IMG/VR virus record: IMGVR_UViG_3300043399_000587
Location: 60,790 to 124,789 of that record
DNA from: a virus
Length of the DNA: 64,000 nt
Reading direction: 5' to 3' (one strand)
Each line of letters starts with the position of its first letter. The stretch's first letter is position 1. The notes under the pieces were generated by a model that did no database searches, was not told the origin of the DNA, and saw only the letters and a list, made by a program, of their open reading frames with translations. Both the position numbers and the translations under genes were made by a program. Positions 1 to 9,051 of the stretch are shown piece by piece.

Positions 1-508
1 TTTTGCCCCATTAGTAGCAGTATTTGGAATTTCAATGGCATTGAATGCAAATCCTCCAAAGTCTATTGCGCAATTGATGTTATATGGATTTGCGGCACTT
101 ATGGGTTTAAGTTTTTCTACTATCTTTGCGGTATACCAACTAGGTAGTATTTTTACAGCATTTATGGGTGCAGCCGTTTTATTTGGCGTAATGAGCATTT
201 ACGGATACTTTACTAAAACTAGTTTGGATAGTATTGGTAAATTCATGTTTGTAGGTCTTATTGCTATAATCATTGCAAGTATTATCAACATTTTTATCGG
301 CAGTAGCGTATTTGCTATGGTAATTAGCGCATTGGCTATTATCATTTTCTTGGGATTAACTGCATATGACACACAAAGGATTCGTGAAATGGTTAGTATA
401 GATAGAGAATCCGGGTCAATTGAAATCCAAGGTGCCTTGTCATTGTATATTAATTTCATTAATATATTCCTATCTCTACTACAACTATTTGGTGATAAAA
501 AAGAATGA
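1..508 (+). CDS. Bax inhibitor-1/YccA-family membrane protein (5' partial)
   Basis: The reading frame is open to the left edge (from base 2), so the true start lies outside the window. The visible ~168 residues have at least five hydrophobic segments and the C-terminal signature of the Bax-inhibitor-1 (YbhL/YccA) family: 'GYFTK', then 'FLGLTAYDTQRI' and 'ALSLYINFINIFL..LLQLFG'. The family forms multi-span inner-membrane proteins; bacterial YccA modulates the FtsH protease, but a role in the phage is not known. Its stop overlaps the clamp-loader start by 4 bp (ATGA), so the two are translationally coupled. Confidence 0.85.
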   Translation, partial: FAPLVAVFGISMALNANPPKSIAQLMLYGFAALMGLSFSTIFAVYQLGSIFTAFMGAAVLFGVMSIYGYFTKTSLDSIGKFMFVGLIAIIIASIINIFIGSSVFAMVISALAIIIFLGLTAYDTQRIREMVSIDRESGSIEIQGALSLYINFINIFLSLLQLFGDKKE

Positions 509-1431
509 AGAACACACTTTGGGTTGAATCGTACCGTCCGAAAACAATAGATGAATATGTTTTCGTGGATGAACGTCAAAAGCAACAAGTCCAACAATGG
601 ATTCGTGATGAAAGTATCCCGCATCTATTACTCAGTGGTGACCCGGGTACGGGAAAAACAACTTTGGCTAAAGTTCTTATCAATGAACTTAAAGTTGAAG
701 ATTACGATGTACTTGAAATTAATGCGTCACGTGAAAACGGCATTGATAATTTGCGTGAAAAAATCAATGGATTCGTGCAAACTATGCCGTTTGGGCAATT
801 CAAGATTGTATTGTTGGACGAGGCTGATTATCTAACTCAACCTGCACAAGCAGCATTGCGTAATGATATGGAAGCATATCATCAGACAGTTAGGTACATT
901 CTTACTTGTAATTATCAATACAAGATTATCCCTGCACTTAAGAGTCGTTGTCATGAATTCCATATCAGTAAAACAGATATGACAGAATTTACAGCACGTG
1001 CAGCTACAGTATTGGTAAGTGAGAATGTAGAGTTTGATTTAGATACATTGGATACATATGTTCGTGGAACATATCCCGATTTACGTAAATGTTTGAACCA
1101 ACTACAAGTAAACAGTAATACTGGTAAACTATTGCCACCAAAAACGCAAGAATCAGGTGAGAATTCGTTCTTGCTAGATGCGACTGCATTATTCAAACAA
1201 GGTAAAATCCTAGAAGGTCGTCAGCAATTGATGCAATATCTGTCACTATATCCAACACGTATTGAAGAAGTGTATCGTTGGATGTATGACAATCTAGACC
1301 TTTGGGGTAAAGAACAAGAAAAGAAAGATGCAGCTATCATTACTATTAGAAATGGTTTAGCGAATCTACCATTGGTAGGTATTCCTGAAATCTGTTTGGC
1401 AGCAACATTGTGTGAACTCACTACACCTTAA
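505..1431 (+). CDS. 44: Sliding-clamp loader large subunit (T4 gp44-like AAA+ ATPase)
   Basis: 308 aa, the usual size for gp44/RFC small subunits. It has Walker A GDPGTGKTT at residues 45-53, Walker B VLLDEAD at 102-108, a sensor-1 region 'LTCNY' near 134 and the RFC-specific SRC motif at 147-149, which supplies the arginine finger in trans. Clamp loaders open the gp45 ring and place it on primer-template DNA using ATP. It lies far from the clamp (24951) and polymerase (22164), unlike T4, where 45-44-62-regA-43 are contiguous. No gp62-like small subunit was recognised nearby. Confidence 0.93.
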   Translation: MKNTLWVESYRPKTIDEYVFVDERQKQQVQQWIRDESIPHLLLSGDPGTGKTTLAKVLINELKVEDYDVLEINASRENGIDNLREKINGFVQTMPFGQFKIVLLDEADYLTQPAQAALRNDMEAYHQTVRYILTCNYQYKIIPALKSRCHEFHISKTDMTEFTARAATVLVSENVEFDLDTLDTYVRGTYPDLRKCLNQLQVNSNTGKLLPPKTQESGENSFLLDATALFKQGKILEGRQQLMQYLSLYPTRIEEVYRWMYDNLDLWGKEQEKKDAAIITIRNGLANLPLVGIPEICLAATLCELTTP

Positions 1432-1453
1432 CTGCTACTTTTCAGTGGAAACT

Positions 1454-1567
1454 ATGTCCATACTAGAAAATTTACAAATAATGCCTTGGAAAGACAACTT
1501 GCACAAGTCCAATAAACATTCAGAAAATGAAGAAATATTAAACATGTTACTAGAAGGAAATAAATAA
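1454..1567 (+). CDS. Small hypothetical protein (37 aa)
   Basis: Short ORF (MSILENLQIMPW...) filling the gap between the clamp loader and the next gene, ending 4 bases before that gene's start. It is charged in its C-terminal half, with no recognisable domain. It is too short to be a T4 gp62 equivalent. Its position and tight packing are the only support for coding. Confidence 0.4.
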   Translation: MSILENLQIMPWKDNLHKSNKHSENEEILNMLLEGNK

Positions 1568-1571
1568 ACGC

Positions 1572-1823
1572 ATGAGATATTTATTAATAACTTTTTTAAG
1601 AAAGCCTGGCGGGCAGATTGATGAGCAAGTGCAAGTATCTAAACGTGTCAGAGCTAGTGACAATCAAATGTGTAATGTCATTTTAGATTTTGCAAACAAA
1701 AAAGTAGAAAAGTGTGTTATTGAGGGTAAAGTAGTAGAAACTGATTTTTATCGAATGGTAGAATATTACAAAAAGATTTATCCTAACTTGGTAGCACAGT
1801 TAGAACAAGAAAACAACAAATAA
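1572..1823 (+). CDS. Conserved T4-like phage hypothetical protein (83 aa)
   Basis: Starts 'MRYLLITFLRKPGGQIDEQV' and carries 'CNVILDFANKKVEKCVIEGK'. This pattern resembles a small conserved protein I associate with marine T4-like phages; no function is known. It is the last gene of the clamp-loader run and is followed at once by a palindromic terminator shared with phoH on the opposite strand. Confidence 0.7.
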   Translation: MRYLLITFLRKPGGQIDEQVQVSKRVRASDNQMCNVILDFANKKVEKCVIEGKVVETDFYRMVEYYKKIYPNLVAQLEQENNK

Positions 1824-1844
1824 ATGGGGCTTAAGCCCCATTTA
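1821..1844. terminator. Bidirectional terminator between convergent genes
   Basis: Near-perfect palindrome: an ATGGGGC arm, a TTAA centre and a GCCCCAT arm, flanked by A-rich and T-rich sequence on either side. It sits exactly between the stop codons of the + strand 83-aa gene and the - strand phoH gene, so it can act as an intrinsic terminator in both directions. Confidence 0.8.
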
Positions 1845-2627
1845 TTAGCCATACAATTTTAGTATGTGTTCAATGATCTTATGTCTTTGGACATCTTTTA
1901 CCTCAAATTTGCATAGGCTTAGCCCCGGAACTTGATAATGATTTAATTTCTCTATAAGATCCATTAAACCGTTTTGTGCAGTTTTTCTATCTGTTTGTTC
2001 GATATCCCCTGTAATAATTAATTTACTACCCTCACCTATCCTAGTCATGATCATTTTTAGTTGACTTGGGGTGCAGTTTTGTGACTCATCAAGAATAATC
2101 CAGCTATGCTTGAAATTCCTTCCTCGGCAAAATGCTAGGGGTGCAATTTCAATAATTTGTTCTTCTAGCATTGTTTGTATTTCTTTAACTGAGTAATATT
2201 CTTTGAGTACATCTAATAATGGACGAGTCCATGGTTCCATTTTGGCATTTAAATCGCCAGGTAAAAATCCATGCTTCTCATCATCGACACCCACTGCAGG
2301 TCTGGTCAAAATAATCTGATTACATTCTCCTGTTCTTAGAGCCTTAATAGCGGCCTGCATAGCCAAATACGTTTTTCCCGTACCTGCAGGCCCTGAAACT
2401 ACGACAATATCGGTTTCATCGTCTAGAAGGGAAATAATGTATTTTTCTTGGTTGATCGATTTAGGAATAAGTTCGATCGGCTTTCTCAATTTTTTCGGCT
2501 GTGCTTGGCTGAAATCTATTGTTTTCGACTGATTAATATAGAAGGTTTTCGCTTCATTTCTCGGGAACTCTGTATATCTAGATGAATTTTCTTTACTGCG
2601 TAATGCGCCGGTTTTACGTTTGCTCAA
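1845..2627 (-). CDS. phoH: PhoH-family ATPase
   Basis: 260 aa from a TTG start at 2627. That start is chosen because AAGGAG lies about 7 bases upstream and the protein then begins 'LSKRKTGALR'. The frame stays open for 47 more codons upstream, but that extension has no RBS and no family resemblance. Walker A GPAGTGKT is at residues 79-86, Walker B 'IILDESQN' at 177-184, and the PhoH motifs 'RPAVGVDDEKHGFLPGDL' and 'TGDIEQTD' follow. PhoH is a common phage auxiliary gene, an ATPase linked to phosphate stress and RNA metabolism, with an uncertain role in phages. It is transcribed divergently from the late gene at 2795. Confidence 0.9.
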   Translation of the reverse strand: MSKRKTGALRSKENSSRYTEFPRNEAKTFYINQSKTIDFSQAQPKKLRKPIELIPKSINQEKYIISLLDDETDIVVVSGPAGTGKTYLAMQAAIKALRTGECNQIILTRPAVGVDDEKHGFLPGDLNAKMEPWTRPLLDVLKEYYSVKEIQTMLEEQIIEIAPLAFCRGRNFKHSWIILDESQNCTPSQLKMIMTRIGEGSKLIITGDIEQTDRKTAQNGLMDLIEKLNHYQVPGLSLCKFEVKDVQRHKIIEHILKLYG

Positions 2628-2782
2628 GTTGTTCTCCTTTTCTAGAGCTATGAATGCTTTGCATTCAAAAATATTTAAACTACTTGTAGTGCAGGATACT
2701 AGCATACTTAAAACGCAACGATCATAGATAAATATTAGGCTATCCTCTAATTTTTTTGATTTCAACAAATAATCTCTTTAGT

Positions 2783-2790
2783 GATAAATA
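2783..2790 (+). promoter_or_regulatory. T4-type late promoter GATAAATA
   Basis: GATAAATA differs from the T4 late consensus TATAAATA only in its first base. The next start codon (2795) lies 4 bases downstream, so transcription starting about 5-7 bases after the box would give an mRNA with no leader. Confidence 0.6.
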
Positions 2791-2794
2791 CTAG

Positions 2795-3424
2795 ATGAAG
2801 AATAAAACCGCAGACAATTTTTTTGACGATATTGACTTTGTAAGTATTATAAGCAACGTCAAGGGTATCATGACCAGTGATGGTTCTATGTCTACATTAT
2901 TGGATTTTGAGCGTGTGCTAGACGAAGCAGATTTATACGCTTTTAAGAATTGGATCTATGGGGAACTAGTTCAAGGTCCGGATTCAGGTAGATATTCAGT
3001 AACATGCACATTCATGTGGCCATATAAATTAATGCCTGATCCTAGTGGTGTGAAACGTCTAGCATCAATTGGATGTAGCATATCTTTTGCTAAAGGTAAA
3101 ATAAAAGTTCCCATTGAAGTTAAAAACTATGATGACTTTGTGCAAGGAACTAGATATCCTAAAGGTGTTGAGAAAAAAGTTTGGTTTGTACAGATTGAAG
3201 TGCCCAAGGCATTAATGAACGAAATCAAAGAAGGTTCTATCGATTTAGCTGATCAAACTATCGACTTAGATGATATTGAAACAGCATACGAAGAAGATTT
3301 AGATAAAGAAAATACTCAGCAATCTGAACAAGATAATCAACAAGGAGCAGGAATGGCTCCAATGGATATGAGTGCGGGTATGCCTGCACTGCCAGCAGCA
3401 CCGGGGGCGGCACCGCCGATGTAA
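2795..3424 (+). CDS. Hypothetical late protein, acidic linker and Ala/Pro/Met-rich tail
   Basis: 209 aa. Residues 1-150 look globular and mixed alpha/beta; 150-180 are strongly acidic (many D/E); the last ~40 residues are low-complexity Gln, then Met/Ala/Pro. No family recognised. The late promoter directly upstream and the holin-like gene two positions on make a virion or assembly role likely (inference). It is predicted leaderless: no Shine-Dalgarno fits between the late box and the ATG. Confidence 0.75.
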   Translation: MKNKTADNFFDDIDFVSIISNVKGIMTSDGSMSTLLDFERVLDEADLYAFKNWIYGELVQGPDSGRYSVTCTFMWPYKLMPDPSGVKRLASIGCSISFAKGKIKVPIEVKNYDDFVQGTRYPKGVEKKVWFVQIEVPKALMNEIKEGSIDLADQTIDLDDIETAYEEDLDKENTQQSEQDNQQGAGMAPMDMSAGMPALPAAPGAAPPM

Positions 3425-3425
3425 T

Positions 3426-3965
3426 ATGAAAAAATTATACGAAGGTTTAGACTATCATGACATGGAGGGGCAAATAGAACCACGCGTGTCTGTTGACGAA
3501 TATTCTGCTAAAATGGGGAAAGATAAAGATATTGTAACACTAGCTTTTATTGTGAAATCTAAAGAAGCAGGAAATGATTTAGAAGAATGGTTTGAAAAGG
3601 GATATGACTATGTATTAGACGCTAGCTTAAGCGATGGAGAAGTAGTCTCTGGCAAATGGCTAGTATTCGTAGAATTAAGTCGCAGATCAACTGTACCAGA
3701 AAGAATTGTAGAACTTATAAATGACCTTAAAACTTTAACTAATTTAAAATTGTCAGAATGGACAGTTCAAGTGGAAGATGAAGATCATGAACCTGAAGAA
3801 CAAATACTTAAACAGGTTATCATATGCAATCCTAACGAATATAAAATGAAACGAGAACAAGAAGATGAACTAAACGAAATGCGCAGTATTGCTGGTTTAG
3901 AGGTTAAAAATCTGTTTGAAAAGGACAAAGAGCTAAAAGATTTCATTAGCAAAGCGGGATTATAA
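3426..3965 (+). CDS. Hypothetical late protein (179 aa)
   Basis: Start at 3426 is chosen because the ATG follows the previous stop by one base; an upstream start at 3372 would overlap that gene. Charged and mostly hydrophilic, with a predicted helical, Glu/Lys-rich C-terminus (residues ~140-179). No family recognised. The close packing suggests co-translation with its neighbours at 2795 and 3976. Confidence 0.75.
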   Translation: MKKLYEGLDYHDMEGQIEPRVSVDEYSAKMGKDKDIVTLAFIVKSKEAGNDLEEWFEKGYDYVLDASLSDGEVVSGKWLVFVELSRRSTVPERIVELINDLKTLTNLKLSEWTVQVEDEDHEPEEQILKQVIICNPNEYKMKREQEDELNEMRSIAGLEVKNLFEKDKELKDFISKAGL

Positions 3966-3975
3966 GGGAGTAACA

Positions 3976-4578
3976 ATGGCTACAACAATATTACCTAAAA
4001 AAGCCGGACAAGAAAGGCCAATGGCAACAGATGACGAACAATACGCACAACTTGCAGAAGATCCAACAATACACCAGTTCCCGCAGGGAACTACGTATGA
4101 ATCCTCACCATTTAATGGGTCTGCAACATTTAGCCCACCTTCGTCAGGAAGATTCAATCCTACCGACAATTTTGATTCACCAGCATTTAACCAACAATCA
4201 ACATCAAATTTTGGAAACACCACAAATACAAATCAATCAAATGGAACAATACCGGTATTAACTGGTGCCGCCCCCACTAATGCTGCTAGTGGTGCAGATA
4301 TATTAGTAGGACATGATAAAGACAGTAATGACTGGATAAACAAAAAGTGGCGCCCGGCAATGGGTTGGAGTTACATGCTTACGTGTATTACTGATTTTGT
4401 CATTTTTCCAATATTGTGGTCTGTATTACAAGCAGTTAGTAAAGGGCAAGTTACAAGTCAATGGCAACCATTGACTTTGCAGGGAGCAGGATTATATCAC
4501 ATTGCTATGGGTGCTGTATTAGGTATCGCTGCATATGGTAGAACTAAGGAAAAAATAGAGTCGGCAACCAAGAATTAA
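3976..4578 (+). CDS. Holin-like membrane protein
   Basis: 200 aa. The first ~110 residues are Asn/Thr/Gln/Pro-rich and disordered. The C-terminal ~75 residues, starting 'NKKWRPAMGWSYM', hold two clear hydrophobic segments (~131-152 and ~167-187) and end in a charged tail 'GRTKEKIESATKN'. A 'W-R-P' entry followed by 2-3 membrane spans and a short basic tail is typical of 3TM gene-transfer-agent-type phage holins. It may make the membrane lesion at lysis; no endolysin lies beside it. The long disordered N-terminus is unusual for a holin. Confidence 0.6.
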   Translation: MATTILPKKAGQERPMATDDEQYAQLAEDPTIHQFPQGTTYESSPFNGSATFSPPSSGRFNPTDNFDSPAFNQQSTSNFGNTTNTNQSNGTIPVLTGAAPTNAASGADILVGHDKDSNDWINKKWRPAMGWSYMLTCITDFVIFPILWSVLQAVSKGQVTSQWQPLTLQGAGLYHIAMGAVLGIAAYGRTKEKIESATKN

Positions 4579-4581
4579 ATA

Positions 4582-4610
4582 TTGACATGAGCACATAGTT
4601 GTGCTAATAT
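4582..4610 (+). promoter_or_regulatory. Sigma-70 promoter of the dnaJ-like gene
   Basis: TTGACA (4582-4587), 17-bp spacer, TAATAT (4605-4610). A start site about 7 bases after the -10 box coincides with the ATG at 4617, so the dnaJ-like message is predicted to be leaderless. Confidence 0.75.
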
Positions 4611-4616
4611 CAATAT

Positions 4617-5417
4617 ATGGACCACTATACAACGTTGGGCGTAGCTAAAAACGCTACACCCGATGAAATCAAAAAAGCATATAGAAAATTAGCAAGTAAG
4701 CACCACCCAGACAAGGGTGGTGATACTTCCATGTTCCAAAAAATAGAAGAAGCATATCGCATTTTAAGTGATCCAGAAAAAAAAGCCCATTATGACAACC
4801 CAAATTCACATGGGTTGCCGCCCAATTTCGGTGACATGTTTACTGGAGAGTTTGATGCTAGAGATATATTTTCTCATATCTTTTCTCAGCGCAGTGGTAA
4901 CCCATTTCAAAATAAATCTAGTAGACAAATTTTTAGGACACAAATGTCTGTGTCTTTAGAAGATGTATACAACGGAGCTACGCATGTTCTAAAATTACAA
5001 ACTCCAATGGGTTTGAAGATGATGAATATTGATATTCCTAAAGGTTTGCCCGATGGATCACACTTGCGTTTCGACAATGTGTTAGATAATAATACTTCCT
5101 TAATTGTTGAATTTAAAGTGATGCCAAACCTTAGATTTGAACGCAGAGGAAATGATTTATATTGCAATCAAAAGATATCTGTGTTGGATCTTATAGTAGG
5201 CACTAAGATTAATTTTCAAACGATATCGGGAAAAACATTTGAAGTTTCTGTTCCACCTAAAACACAACCGTATATACAGCTAAAAATTACTGGGCAAGGA
5301 ATGCCAATACCTAATTCTAATCTATACGGAGACCAAATACTTTTACTTAAACCGTTCATGCCTGATACAATAGCAAACGAAATAACTGAAAGTATTTTGC
5401 GTTCCAGAACTAATTAA
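4617..5417 (+). CDS. DnaJ/CbpA-type J-domain co-chaperone
   Basis: 266 aa. A J domain spans residues 1-60 with the HPD tripeptide in 'ASKHHPDKGGD'. A short linker and a CbpA-like C-terminal substrate-binding region follow ('VSLEDVYNGATHVLKL...GLPDGSHLRF', 'GNDLYCNQKISVLDLIVGTKI', 'GQGMPIPNSNLYGDQILL'). No zinc-finger domain, so it is type II. J proteins stimulate Hsp70 ATPase; the partner is presumably host DnaK. It is followed 20 bp later by clpA, suggesting a small phage proteostasis unit. Confidence 0.9.
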   Translation: MDHYTTLGVAKNATPDEIKKAYRKLASKHHPDKGGDTSMFQKIEEAYRILSDPEKKAHYDNPNSHGLPPNFGDMFTGEFDARDIFSHIFSQRSGNPFQNKSSRQIFRTQMSVSLEDVYNGATHVLKLQTPMGLKMMNIDIPKGLPDGSHLRFDNVLDNNTSLIVEFKVMPNLRFERRGNDLYCNQKISVLDLIVGTKINFQTISGKTFEVSVPPKTQPYIQLKITGQGMPIPNSNLYGDQILLLKPFMPDTIANEITESILRSRTN

Positions 5418-5437
5418 ATACCTAAAAGGAAATATAA

Positions 5438-7702
5438 GTGACTAATTCACCGGAAATTGAAAGCATCATTGAACAAGCTATTGCAGAGGCAAGGCAAAGA
5501 AAACATCAGTACTGTACAGTAGAACATTTGCTACTGGCACTTATCAATCATAAACCTTTTAAGAAGTGTTTAGTAAGTTTTGGAGCTGATGTTTCTACCT
5601 TCATTGATGAAGTTGCAGCGTACTTAAATGGGCTTCACGCAATTGAAAGTAAAGATCCCGAAGCTATACCGCGCAAAACTAATTCACTAGAACGTGTAAT
5701 GAATCGCAGCATTACGCAAGTACTGTTTACCGGTCGCAGGCAAGTAACTACGATTGATTTGTATCTTAGTATTGCTGCTGAGGGCAACAGCCATGCACAT
5801 TACTTTTTACTTAAGTATGGAATACACAAAACTGAATTCGTTCAGCATTGGCAAAAAAATTATAAAGGTCAAGAATATACAGGTACTCTAACTGAAAACC
5901 AAGCAGATGATATTCTTGAAGAATTTACAACCAATCTTACTAAACTAGCAGAGAATAATAAATTAGAACCTGTAATTGGGCGTAGTAAAGAACTAGAAGA
6001 TATAATTAACATACTTGCTAAACGATTCAAATCAAACGTACTGATGGTGGGTGACCCGGGTGTTGGTAAAACTGCCATTGTAGAAGGTCTAGCACAAGCT
6101 ATTAACAATGGAGAAGTACCTGAATTTCTAAATGGCTATCAATTATTTTCATTAGAAATTGGTAGCTTACTTGCGGGTAGTAAATACCGTGGCGATTTTG
6201 AAGAAAAGGTCAAGGCAGTATTAGAAGCATTGAATACAAAAAAGAAAGCAATATTATTTATTGATGAAGCGCACACCATGCAAGGTGCAGGTGGTTCTAC
6301 CAATGGAAGTGTTGATTTTGCTAATATGATTAAACCCGCGATTACTAAGGGTACACTCAAGGTTATTGCCAGCACTACTTGGGAAGAGTTTTATGAAAGT
6401 TTTGAAAAGGATCGTGCATTGATGCGTCGATTCTATCGTATTGGTATTGATGAACCTAGTCATGATTCTACTATTCGTATTCTAAGTGGACTAGCTGCAC
6501 GATTGAATGAATTTCATGAAGTCAATATTACGGATGAAGCAATTAAGGCTGCAGTAGAAAGTTCTAATAGATACATTCATGATAGGAAAAATCCTGATAA
6601 GAGTATTGATTTGTTGGACGCAGCATGTGCAAAGCAACGTGTTGCAATGAATAAAGATGCTATCATTACTAAAGAACTTATCTATGAACAAGTTGAAAAA
6701 TATACCGGTGTTCCTGCTGACAAGTTGAAGGGTGATAACTTAGAACGAATCAGTACACTTGATGTTAATATCAATGGTAAATTATATGGTCAAGATGAAA
6801 CTGTACAGCAAGTGTTAGACCGAGTGTATGTTAGCTTTGCTGGAATCGGGAATGAAACTAAGCCAATGGCTAGCTTCTTGTTCTTGGGCCCCACAGGTAC
6901 AGGTAAAACAGAATTGGCTAAGTTGTTAAGTAAGAATCTCGACATGCCACTGCTCAAGTATGATATGAGTGAATATAGTGAAAAACACAGCGTATCAAGC
7001 TTGATCGGCCCGCCCCCTGGTTATGTAGGATTCGGTGATAGCCAAGTTCAGGGTGGTCGCTTGATTAGTGACTTGAGTAAGAACCCTCATAGTATCATGT
7101 TGTTCGATGAAGTTGAAAAGGCCCATCCTGATATCTTCAACATCTTTTTACAAATGCTTGACGAGGGAACTATCACTGGTAGTAATGGTAAAAAAGTTAA
7201 CTGTAAGAACACTATCATTATCATGACTAGCAATTTGGGTAGTAGTGATAGTGAAAAAAATAATATTGGATTCGGTGCTCAAGAAAAGACCGGAGAAGAT
7301 GACAAGGCATTAAAAGAATTTTTCAAACCAGAGTTTAGAAACCGACTAGATTTAGTTTGTAAGTTCAATAAACTCGACATGCTTTCTATTAAAAAGATTG
7401 TTATCAAGTTTACAGAAGACCTCAAGAAATCATTATTGGATAAGCATAATATTACATTAACATTATCCGAACCAGTAATCGAATACTTAGCAGAAAAGGG
7501 TTATGATAACAAAATGGGCGCAAGGCCATTGTCTAGGAAAATAGATGAATTGATTAGGGTTCCATTAAGCAAACGTATCCTTTTTGAGCAAATCAAGAAT
7601 GCCAATATTCTTGCAACTCTCAACGAAAATATGATAGAATTTGTCGTTACAAACAAGGTATCTGCAAAGGTAAACCAAAATGGGATTATTGAAGTCAGTT
7701 GA
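5438..7702 (+). CDS. clpA: ClpA-type AAA+ unfoldase
   Basis: 754 aa, full length for ClpA, with a GTG start and an AAAGGA RBS. Residues 1-140 form the double Clp-N repeat. D1 has Walker A GDPGVGKT (~204-211) and Walker B 'ILFIDEAHT'; D2 has Walker A GPTGTGKT (~484-491) and Walker B 'IMLFDEVEKAH'. Residues 610-612 are IGF, the hydrophobic loop that ClpX/ClpA use to dock on ClpP. No clpP gene is in the window, so the protein could dock on host ClpP and redirect degradation, or act as a disaggregase (inference). Its stop overlaps the next gene by 23 bp. Confidence 0.95.
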   Translation: MTNSPEIESIIEQAIAEARQRKHQYCTVEHLLLALINHKPFKKCLVSFGADVSTFIDEVAAYLNGLHAIESKDPEAIPRKTNSLERVMNRSITQVLFTGRRQVTTIDLYLSIAAEGNSHAHYFLLKYGIHKTEFVQHWQKNYKGQEYTGTLTENQADDILEEFTTNLTKLAENNKLEPVIGRSKELEDIINILAKRFKSNVLMVGDPGVGKTAIVEGLAQAINNGEVPEFLNGYQLFSLEIGSLLAGSKYRGDFEEKVKAVLEALNTKKKAILFIDEAHTMQGAGGSTNGSVDFANMIKPAITKGTLKVIASTTWEEFYESFEKDRALMRRFYRIGIDEPSHDSTIRILSGLAARLNEFHEVNITDEAIKAAVESSNRYIHDRKNPDKSIDLLDAACAKQRVAMNKDAIITKELIYEQVEKYTGVPADKLKGDNLERISTLDVNINGKLYGQDETVQQVLDRVYVSFAGIGNETKPMASFLFLGPTGTGKTELAKLLSKNLDMPLLKYDMSEYSEKHSVSSLIGPPPGYVGFGDSQVQGGRLISDLSKNPHSIMLFDEVEKAHPDIFNIFLQMLDEGTITGSNGKKVNCKNTIIIMTSNLGSSDSEKNNIGFGAQEKTGEDDKALKEFFKPEFRNRLDLVCKFNKLDMLSIKKIVIKFTEDLKKSLLDKHNITLTLSEPVIEYLAEKGYDNKMGARPLSRKIDELIRVPLSKRILFEQIKNANILATLNENMIEFVVTNKVSAKVNQNGIIEVS

Positions 7703-8417
7703 CAACGTGCCTGGAATCAATTATATTGAATTCCGCGAAAGAAATTATTGGGATAAATTCAAGTATCGAGCTAGACTAACAGTGCCCGGTGCAAGATATA
7801 CCCATAACTTGAAGTCGGTTGATGATTGGTTAAAACGTGCTAAAAATTTTAGACACATTAGACACGAAATGTTGGATTCTAAGACTATATTAGAAAATAC
7901 ACCGATCATTGAAAAGTTCTTGAAATTTAAACGTAAAGTTAAGGCTTCCAAAGAAATAATTGTGCGAGTAGAGGGCGATGTAATTGCAATCTTCTCAAAT
8001 GATTTATCCGAGTTGCACAACTTGCAATCTTGGGGAAACATAGACATTGATTTTACCGAAATACAAATTACCAAAACACAAATTTCGCCATCTGGACATT
8101 TTGCAGGTGTCAAATACTTTGTACGTAAACCTAAAAGGCAATATAGGGTTTATCTAACGTCTAAACGTGTAGATGTTAAGGTTATGGAAGAACTTGTTGA
8201 TCTGTTTAAGAGGTCTAAGCAATTTTATCCTAGTCCAGGTTTAACTTCTTGGTTGGAATTTAGACATAAATCTACTGTTTATAGAGGTAGGTATTGTAGC
8301 TCAGCTTATTTTATTGAGTATGACGAGGAATCGTATATTACATTACTGGCATTAACACACGGAGAATTGCTTGGTCGTAGATTCAAACTTGAAAAACGAC
8401 CAGATACTACTGAATAA
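7680..8417 (+). CDS. Hypothetical protein (245 aa)
   Basis: Begins 'MGLLKSVDNVPG' inside the end of clpA, with AAAGG about 8 bases before the ATG. Basic and aromatic, with no recognisable domain; the pattern suggests an alpha/beta fold with several 'FKRSKQF'-like basic stretches. Coupled to clpA by a 23-bp overlap and followed by a late promoter. No function assigned. Confidence 0.75.
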   Translation: MGLLKSVDNVPGINYIEFRERNYWDKFKYRARLTVPGARYTHNLKSVDDWLKRAKNFRHIRHEMLDSKTILENTPIIEKFLKFKRKVKASKEIIVRVEGDVIAIFSNDLSELHNLQSWGNIDIDFTEIQITKTQISPSGHFAGVKYFVRKPKRQYRVYLTSKRVDVKVMEELVDLFKRSKQFYPSPGLTSWLEFRHKSTVYRGRYCSSAYFIEYDEESYITLLALTHGELLGRRFKLEKRPDTTE

Positions 8418-8418
8418 A

Positions 8419-8426
8419 GATAAATA
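8419..8426 (+). promoter_or_regulatory. T4-type late promoter GATAAATA
   Basis: GATAAATA followed by C, 22 bases before the ATG at 8448. This distance leaves room for a short leader. Confidence 0.6.
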
Positions 8427-8447
8427 CTCTATTAATGGAGTATTTTC

Positions 8448-8618
8448 ATGGCAAAAATTGTCGAAGATGTATTAGTAGTAAAATTTAGCAAGATAGTTAA
8501 GGATAGTGAGAGCGAGAAACAAGTCCTCGCTAGTCACGAAATTCAACAAGCGCTGGAACAAGTAGCCCAAGAATTAGTGGGTGAAAGTGTGATAGTAGAG
8601 GTTATGGGGGCAGAATAA
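8448..8618 (+). CDS. Small late protein (56 aa)
   Basis: MAKIVEDVLVVKFSKIV..., ending EVMGAE. It lies between a late promoter and a virion-like gene that it overlaps by one base (TAATG). Short, acidic, beta-alpha-beta-like. No family recognised, though similar small proteins sit beside structural genes in T4-like phages. Confidence 0.65.
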   Translation: MAKIVEDVLVVKFSKIVKDSESEKQVLASHEIQQALEQVAQELVGESVIVEVMGAE

Positions 8619-9004
8619 TGTCTCAAACCACAACACTAATAATGTTGCCACAAACTACCTATCTTAATCCAGGCAACTCAGCACCTTATACAGTAACAGG
8701 TAATAGTCAACCTGCTGCCGCCTATTATTTAGGTAATCAAGATTTACAAACAGTCAACATTAAAGTTACAAATTGCACTGGTAATATTGTGTTGGAAGCT
8801 AGTTTAGCTACTAATCCTACATCAAATGATTGGTTTAAAGTCTATCAATTAGAAGCAAACGCAAACGCAGTAGCCAACACCGCGCCCCAAATAGCTAGTA
8901 ATGCTAGTGTTTACACTAATGTACAAGGTAATTTTGTTTTCATGCGAGCTAAGGTAGAAAATTTCCAAGGTGGCACTGTTCAGTTTGTTAAGTTAAGTTA
9001 TTGA
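8618..9004 (+). CDS. Putative virion structural protein (128 aa)
   Basis: Thr/Asn/Ala-rich, predicted all-beta. Alternating hydrophobic strands such as 'QTVNIKVTNCTGNIVLEASL' and 'FVFMRAKVENFQGGTVQFVKLSY' resemble head-decoration or fibre proteins of marine myoviruses. The upstream late promoter supports virion expression. Exact role unknown. Confidence 0.65.
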   Translation: MSQTTTLIMLPQTTYLNPGNSAPYTVTGNSQPAAAYYLGNQDLQTVNIKVTNCTGNIVLEASLATNPTSNDWFKVYQLEANANAVANTAPQIASNASVYTNVQGNFVFMRAKVENFQGGTVQFVKLSY

Positions 9005-9051
9005 GTTGTAGTTTTATCGGACCTCAACTGACACTTGCCTGTCACCGTGAC

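Noticed and set aside
2628-2768. 47-codon N-terminal extension of phoH from ATG 2768
   Set aside because: No RBS and no family resemblance; the TTG at 2627 has a well-placed AAGGAG.
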